NCBI GenBank assembly: GCA_964390445.1
Contig: CAYMJJ010000096.1
Coordinates: 1 to 9,931 of the forward strand
DNA length: 9,931 nucleotides
Reading direction: 5' to 3'
DNA from: Anderseniella sp964390445
GTDB lineage: Bacteria > Pseudomonadota > Alphaproteobacteria > Rhizobiales > Aestuariivirgaceae
Under the pieces are notes generated by a model. It did no database searches, had not been told where the DNA came from, and saw only the letters and a program-made list of their open reading frames with translations. Every line of letters begins with the position of its first letter. Position 1 is the stretch's first letter. The position numbers and the translations under genes are program-made. Positions 6,514 through 9,931 of the stretch are shown here, in pieces.

Positions 6514-7626
6514 ATGAATCAACACACGCACGGCAGTTTTGACCACGACTTCCAAAGCTACCGGCCCAAGCCGGATGGCAAGAGAGACCCGGCTGGTGAG
6601 GCCGGGTGGTTCCTGCAGCGCGAGCGCGAACGCCGCAAGGCGAGCCTGCGCGACGTGGCTGCTGCGATCCGTGTACATCCGATCCATCTTGACGCTATCG
6701 AGCGCGGCGATCTGACCCGCATGCCGCACCGTTCCGACGCGATCGGCATGGTGGGCGCTTATGCGGAGTTCCTCGGTTTTGATCCGCAACCGATGATGAT
6801 GCATTACGCACAGGTGCTGCCGCGTGCCTCGGCACCGAAGCAGCCGGGTGCGAAGACGCCGGCACCGTTGGGCAGCGCCCGCATCATCGAGTTTCCGTTG
6901 ACCCGCCGTCTGAAGGAAATGGCTTCCGGCCCGGGTGGTGTGGTTGCCTCGGTTGCAGTCGCCGTGATGCTTTTCGGTGGCGTTGCGTGGTCTCTGCTGC
7001 CGGCTGGCAACACGTCGTCGCAGCAGCAGATTGCAAGCAGCCAGCAGGGGGTGAGCACCGGTGGCAGCAATACGCAGGTTGCAGCAACCACTGAGCAGAC
7101 CGATACCGCGATGCCCGATGCCGAACCGGTGCAGCATGTTGCCGATACGCCGGACACTGCAACCGACCCGATCGGCGCGTTGCTGGCGGAACAGGCCGAC
7201 CAGGCCGCTGACGGGCTGTCAGGTCTGGACAAGCTGATCGCCAGCAATGGTGAGATCGAGGGCATGGACAAGATGACCACGGCCACCACTGTGGACGCGG
7301 TGCCAGCCGTGAAGCCCATCGCTGCGGACAGCCAGGGCCGGATTTTTGGCGCCGACAATGATGACGCCCGGCTGGTGCTCAAGGCCACCGCGCCCGTGTG
7401 GGTGCGCATCGAGGACGGCAAGGGCAAGGCGATCCTGACCGAGACCCTGATGCAGGGTGACCGGTTCAGGGTGCCGAACCAGGAAGGTCTCGTAGTCATC
7501 GCACGAGATGGTGGCCTGTTGTCGTATGAAATCGATGGCGAAAGCATCGGTGCGCTGGGCGCGCCGGGCGAGATCATCGTCAACCGCAAGCTGAACATCG
7601 ACGAGCTCATGAACCGCGGCGGCTAA
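6514..7626 (+). CDS. RodZ-like membrane protein: N-terminal helix-turn-helix, one transmembrane segment, C-terminal DUF4115 domain
   Basis: The 370-residue product has the RodZ layout. The cytosolic N-terminus carries a helix-turn-helix region (about 33-95) with LRDVAAAIRVHPIHLDAIERGDL, and a single hydrophobic segment at about 141-163 (VVASVAVAVMLFGGVAW) follows. Next comes a long Gln/Thr/Ala/Asp-rich, probably disordered periplasmic stretch (about 165-270), then a DUF4115 region (about 285-360) with VWVRIEDGKGKAILTETLMQGDRFRVP. RodZ proteins anchor MreB to the membrane and help set cell shape; that role is inferred here. The segment after the HTH, MPHRSDAIGMVGAYAEFLGFD, departs from the commoner pattern with Y-A-x-G-F-x-R-x-Y-A. 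It stands alone between ptsP and prfA with its own upstream gap and a strong hairpin after it, so it is probably a single transcription unit. Confidence 0.82.
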   Translation: MNQHTHGSFDHDFQSYRPKPDGKRDPAGEAGWFLQRERERRKASLRDVAAAIRVHPIHLDAIERGDLTRMPHRSDAIGMVGAYAEFLGFDPQPMMMHYAQVLPRASAPKQPGAKTPAPLGSARIIEFPLTRRLKEMASGPGGVVASVAVAVMLFGGVAWSLLPAGNTSSQQQIASSQQGVSTGGSNTQVAATTEQTDTAMPDAEPVQHVADTPDTATDPIGALLAEQADQAADGLSGLDKLIASNGEIEGMDKMTTATTVDAVPAVKPIAADSQGRIFGADNDDARLVLKATAPVWVRIEDGKGKAILTETLMQGDRFRVPNQEGLVVIARDGGLLSYEIDGESIGALGAPGEIIVNRKLNIDELMNRGG

Positions 7627-7654
7627 TCGCGCTGGTGTTCATCGCATGAGCATT

Positions 7655-7691
7655 CAAGGGCCTGCCGGAAGATCACCCCGGCGGGCTCTTG
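7655..7691 (+). terminator. Intrinsic terminator-like hairpin after the RodZ-like gene
   Basis: CAAGGGCCTGCCGG (7655-7668) pairs with CCGGCGGGCTCTTG (7678-7691). This gives a 14-bp, GC-rich stem with two G-T wobbles and a 9-base loop. The AAG/CTT base of the stem supplies a short T-rich end, but no long T run follows, so release may be partial. It begins 28 bases after the stop codon and ends 46 bases before prfA. It probably separates the RodZ-like transcript from prfA-prmC. Confidence 0.75.
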
Positions 7692-7701
7692 CCGTTCTGG
7701 C

Positions 7702-7730
7702 TGGACGTTTGTGACGGGCCGACTTACATA
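7702..7730 (+). promoter_or_regulatory. Candidate promoter for prfA-prmC
   Basis: TGGACG at 7702-7707 matches 4 of 6 positions of the -35 consensus. TACATA at 7725-7730 is a weak -10 match (3 of 6) after a 17-base spacer. A promoter is expected here because a terminator-like hairpin ends at 7691. Transcription from these boxes would begin close to the prfA ATG at 7738, giving almost no leader. Confidence 0.25.
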
Positions 7731-7737
7731 GCGGCTC

Positions 7738-8817
7738 ATGTCGCTAGACCAGAACCCGCAAATTGACCGGATCGTCCAGAAGTTTTCCGCCGTCGAGGCC
7801 GAGCTTGGCTCAGGCGTTGCCGGCGATGATTTCGTGCGGCTGTCGAAAGAGTATGCCGAGCTTGAGCCGACGGTGAAGGCCATCCTTGCGTTGCGATCTG
7901 CCCGCGAGGAGATGGCCGGCGTCGAAGAGATGCTCAAGTCGGGCGATGCGGACCTGATGGCCCTGGCGCGCGACGAGCAGGAGAGGTTGCGCGAGCGTCT
8001 GGTTGAGCTGGAGCATGACCTCAAGCTGCAGCTTCTGCCGAAGGATTCCGCCGACCAGAAGAGCGTCATCCTTGAAGTGCGTGCCGGCACCGGCGGCGAC
8101 GAAGCAGCGCTGTTTGCGGGCGACCTGTTCCGGATGTACCAGCGCCATGCCCAGTTGCATGGCTGGAAGGTCGAGGTGATGTCGGCCAGCGAAGCCGAAC
8201 TTGGCGGCTACAAGGAAATCATTGCGTCGATTTCGGGGGCGGGCGTTTATTCGCGGCTGAAGTTCGAGTCAGGCGTGCACCGGGTTCAGCGGGTGCCGGA
8301 AACCGAAGCGCAAGGGCGCATTCATACCTCGGCGGCCACGGTGGCGGTGCTACCCGAGGCGGAAGATATCGACGTCGAGGTGCGCAACGAGGATATCCGC
8401 ATCGACACGATGCGCGCCTCCGGTGCAGGTGGGCAGCACGTCAACACCACCGATTCGGCGGTGCGCATTACCCACGTGCCGACCGGTCTCGTGGTGGTGC
8501 GGGCAGAAAAATCGCAGCACCAGAACCGGGCCAGCGCGATGAAGGAACTGAAGGCGCGTCTTTATGACATGCAACGGCAGAAGGCCGACCAGGACCGGGC
8601 CGATGCGCGCAAGGGTCAGGTGGGGTCCGGCGACAGGTCCGAGCGCATTCGCACCTACAATTTTCCGCAAGGCCGGGTCAGTGACCATCGCATCAACCTG
8701 ACGCTGTACAAACTGGACCAGGTGATTGCCGGCGAAGCGCTTGACGAACTGATCGACGCCCTGGTGTCAGATCACCAGGCAACCCTGCTGGCGGCGGCGA
8801 GTGAAGAACATGCCTGA
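7738..8817 (+). CDS. prfA: Peptide chain release factor 1
   Basis: RF1 recognises UAA and UAG stop codons and triggers release of the finished protein at the ribosome. The 359-residue length is standard. The PxT codon-recognition tripeptide is PET at 187-189 inside HRVQRVPETEAQGRIHTSAATVAV. This class of motif marks RF1 rather than RF2, which uses SPF. The catalytic GGQ is at 231-233 in GAGGQHVNTTDSAVR, and SDHRINLTLYKLD near the C-terminus is also conserved. Gln233 is the expected substrate of PrmC, encoded next. No Shine-Dalgarno sequence is evident before the ATG. The 3' end overlaps the preferred prmC start by 8 bases. Confidence 0.97.
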   Translation: MSLDQNPQIDRIVQKFSAVEAELGSGVAGDDFVRLSKEYAELEPTVKAILALRSAREEMAGVEEMLKSGDADLMALARDEQERLRERLVELEHDLKLQLLPKDSADQKSVILEVRAGTGGDEAALFAGDLFRMYQRHAQLHGWKVEVMSASEAELGGYKEIIASISGAGVYSRLKFESGVHRVQRVPETEAQGRIHTSAATVAVLPEAEDIDVEVRNEDIRIDTMRASGAGGQHVNTTDSAVRITHVPTGLVVVRAEKSQHQNRASAMKELKARLYDMQRQKADQDRADARKGQVGSGDRSERIRTYNFPQGRVSDHRINLTLYKLDQVIAGEALDELIDALVSDHQATLLAAASEEHA

Positions 8818-9673
8818 CATGACGGCCGGCGCGTTGCTGCGGCAGGCAGTGGCACGCTTGCAGGCGAGCGGGTGCGAGACACCGGCGCTGGATGCCCGGC
8901 TGCTGCTGCTCAGGGCGGCGGACCTGACCCACGCCCGGTTGATTGCCGACGAGGGCCGTCAACTGACTCCCGCAGAGGCGGAAGCTCTTTCCGCCATGGT
9001 GCAGCGGCGTGTTGCAGGCGAGCCGGTGGCCCGCATTCTGGGTGAACGCGAATTCTACGGGCGGGTGTTCGAGGTTACGCCGGATGTGCTTGATCCGCGT
9101 GCCGATACCGAAACGCTGGTTGACGCGGTCTTGCCGCTGCTGCGGCCCATGCCTGCTCCAAGGATGCTGGATATCGGCACCGGCTCGGGCGCCATTATCG
9201 CGACGCTGCTGGCGGAGATGCCCCGGGCCACGGGCGTTGCAACCGATGTGAGCGCCGCGGCGTTGGATGTGGCGCGTCGCAATGCGCAGCGGCTGGGCGT
9301 GTCCGGGCGGCTGGAGGTGCGGCAGACAAGTTGGGCTGCCGGGTGCGAAGGACCGTTTGACCTGATCGTGTCAAATCCGCCCTATATTGTGAGTCGCGAT
9401 ATCGCGTCGCTGGCACTGGAAGTTCGCGGTCATGATCCCCATGTGGCACTTGACGGCGGTATCGACGGACTTGAGGCTTATCGTGCGTTGCTGCCACAGG
9501 CAGCTAGCATGCTGGCCGAAACTGGCCGTATTGGCGTCGAATTCGGTGCCGGGCAACACGAGGCGGTAGTCGCCATCGCGCGAGACTGCGGACTTGAGCC
9601 ATCTGCTGCATCCGGTGGATTGCACGCAGACCTGGGCGGCCATATCAGATGCGTGATATTCGCACGTTCATAA
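8810..9673 (+). CDS. prmC: Peptide chain release factor N5-glutamine methyltransferase
   Basis: PrmC methylates the glutamine of the GGQ motif in release factors using S-adenosylmethionine, which raises their activity. From the ATG at 8810 the protein has 287 residues. The N-terminal helical domain ends in GEPVARILGEREFYG (about 70-84), a PrmC hallmark. LDPRADTETLVD follows, the SAM site is DIGTGSG (121-127) and the substrate-glutamine motif NPPY is at 189-192. Possible starts are GTG 8801, ATG 8810 and ATG 8819. I chose 8810, which overlaps the prfA stop by 8 bases; the site at 8819 begins one base after that stop. No strong Shine-Dalgarno sequence decides between them. Overlap with prfA implies translational coupling of enzyme and substrate. 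Confidence 0.95.
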   Translation: MPDMTAGALLRQAVARLQASGCETPALDARLLLLRAADLTHARLIADEGRQLTPAEAEALSAMVQRRVAGEPVARILGEREFYGRVFEVTPDVLDPRADTETLVDAVLPLLRPMPAPRMLDIGTGSGAIIATLLAEMPRATGVATDVSAAALDVARRNAQRLGVSGRLEVRQTSWAAGCEGPFDLIVSNPPYIVSRDIASLALEVRGHDPHVALDGGIDGLEAYRALLPQAASMLAETGRIGVEFGAGQHEAVVAIARDCGLEPSAASGGLHADLGGHIRCVIFARS

Positions 9674-9931
9674 TGTTGCAGAGCCGTGCAAGAATTTGCT
9701 TGGAATAGAAATCACATAAGGCTATTTTCCGCTTAGTTAAGCCGTATAGAGGCCAGTTGCGTTGTTGTCGTAACAGGTCCCGGCTCAAGGGGCGAACACT
9801 CGCTGGCGCAGGCAAGGCCCTCGGTCCAGCCAGAGCACTTCAACATTCCGGACAGTCTGCCAGACCAACTGGACATGCGAAGATGTTTGATGGACCGGGT
9901 GTGGTTTTGGTGCCGTCGAGGCAGACCATCG
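9674..9931 (+). other. 3' end of window without a recognisable gene
   Basis: These 258 bases are AT-rich near 9685-9745 and GC-rich afterwards. I checked the frames on both strands. The plus frame that holds an ATG at 9876 is open to the window edge (MRRCLMDRV...), and two minus-strand frames are open for about 48-60 codons from the edge, but none resembles a family I know. In many alphaproteobacteria a DUF4167 gene follows prmC. I cannot see its usual Asn/Arg-rich start here, so it may begin beyond the window. Confidence 0.4.
9700..9728 (+). promoter_or_regulatory. Candidate promoter downstream of prmC with adjacent palindrome
   Basis: TTGGAA (9700-9705) and TATTTT (9723-9728) are spaced by 17 bases in the most AT-rich part of the window. 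Each matches the housekeeping consensus at 4 of 6 positions. Directly downstream, GCTTA-GT-TAAGC (9731-9742) is a perfect 5-bp-arm inverted repeat near the predicted start point, which could be an operator. The gene it would serve lies at or beyond the window edge. Confidence 0.35.

Noticed and set aside
6804..7610. 268-codon minus-strand open frame opposite the RodZ-like gene
   Set aside because: Ser/Ala-rich without motifs. The plus-strand frame shows the HTH, membrane and DUF4115 layout with a Shine-Dalgarno site, so the plus frame is real.
9673..9708. Tiny ORF starting in the TAATG overlap with the prmC stop
   Set aside because: Only 11 codons with no support; it ends before the candidate promoter region.
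1..9931. Mobile element, defence island, CRISPR or biosynthetic cluster
   Set aside because: All sizeable genes belong to core housekeeping families with uniform codon use; no transposase, integrase, terminal repeats, spaced repeat array or toxin-antitoxin pair was seen.

Overview
The window reads as an ordinary, high-GC chromosomal core region of an alphaproteobacterium. The evidence is the gene order (comF end, grxC, nitrilase-family gene, DUF1178 gene, ubiG, lysC, ptsP, prfA, prmC), the protein sequences (ATP-independent nitrogen-PTS enzyme I with GAF domain, alphaproteobacterial-style aspartokinase and UbiG) and the dense codon use. I cannot assign an order or genus from sequence alone. 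No phage, insertion sequence, CRISPR array, rRNA or tRNA was seen.

Layout. Bases 1-57 are the last codons of a comF-like gene. A tight plus-strand group follows: grxC (109-369), a carbon-nitrogen hydrolase of the Nit1/Nit2 type (399-1262) and a DUF1178 zinc-ribbon-like gene (1259-1705), the last two overlapping by 4 nt. ubiG runs convergently on the minus strand (1721-2482). Between ubiG and lysC lies a ~200 bp divergent control region with a perfect palindrome and an imperfect hairpin. Then come lysC (2679-3953) and ptsP (4016-6283), a 230 bp gap, a RodZ-like membrane HTH/DUF4115 gene (6514-7626) ending in a strong intrinsic terminator-like hairpin, then prfA (7738-8817) overlapping prmC (8810-9673). 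The last 258 bases carry no convincing gene but do hold an AT-rich promoter-like segment.

How the genes fit together. prfA and prmC form a functional pair: PrmC methylates the GGQ glutamine of release factor 1. grxC and the nitrilase gene may both relate to glutathione, as reduction partner and as repair of deaminated glutathione. lysC opens the aspartate-family amino acid pathway, and ptsP starts the regulatory nitrogen phosphotransfer chain. ubiG performs O-methylations in ubiquinone synthesis. The RodZ-like protein probably links cell envelope shape to the cytoskeleton, but its role here is inferred only from domain layout.

I found no convincing new biological system. The items most worth a second look are the control region between ubiG and lysC, a possibly leaderless prfA, the RodZ-like gene with an unusual HTH segment, the DUF1178 gene of unknown function coupled to the nitrilase gene, and the uninterpreted 3' end.
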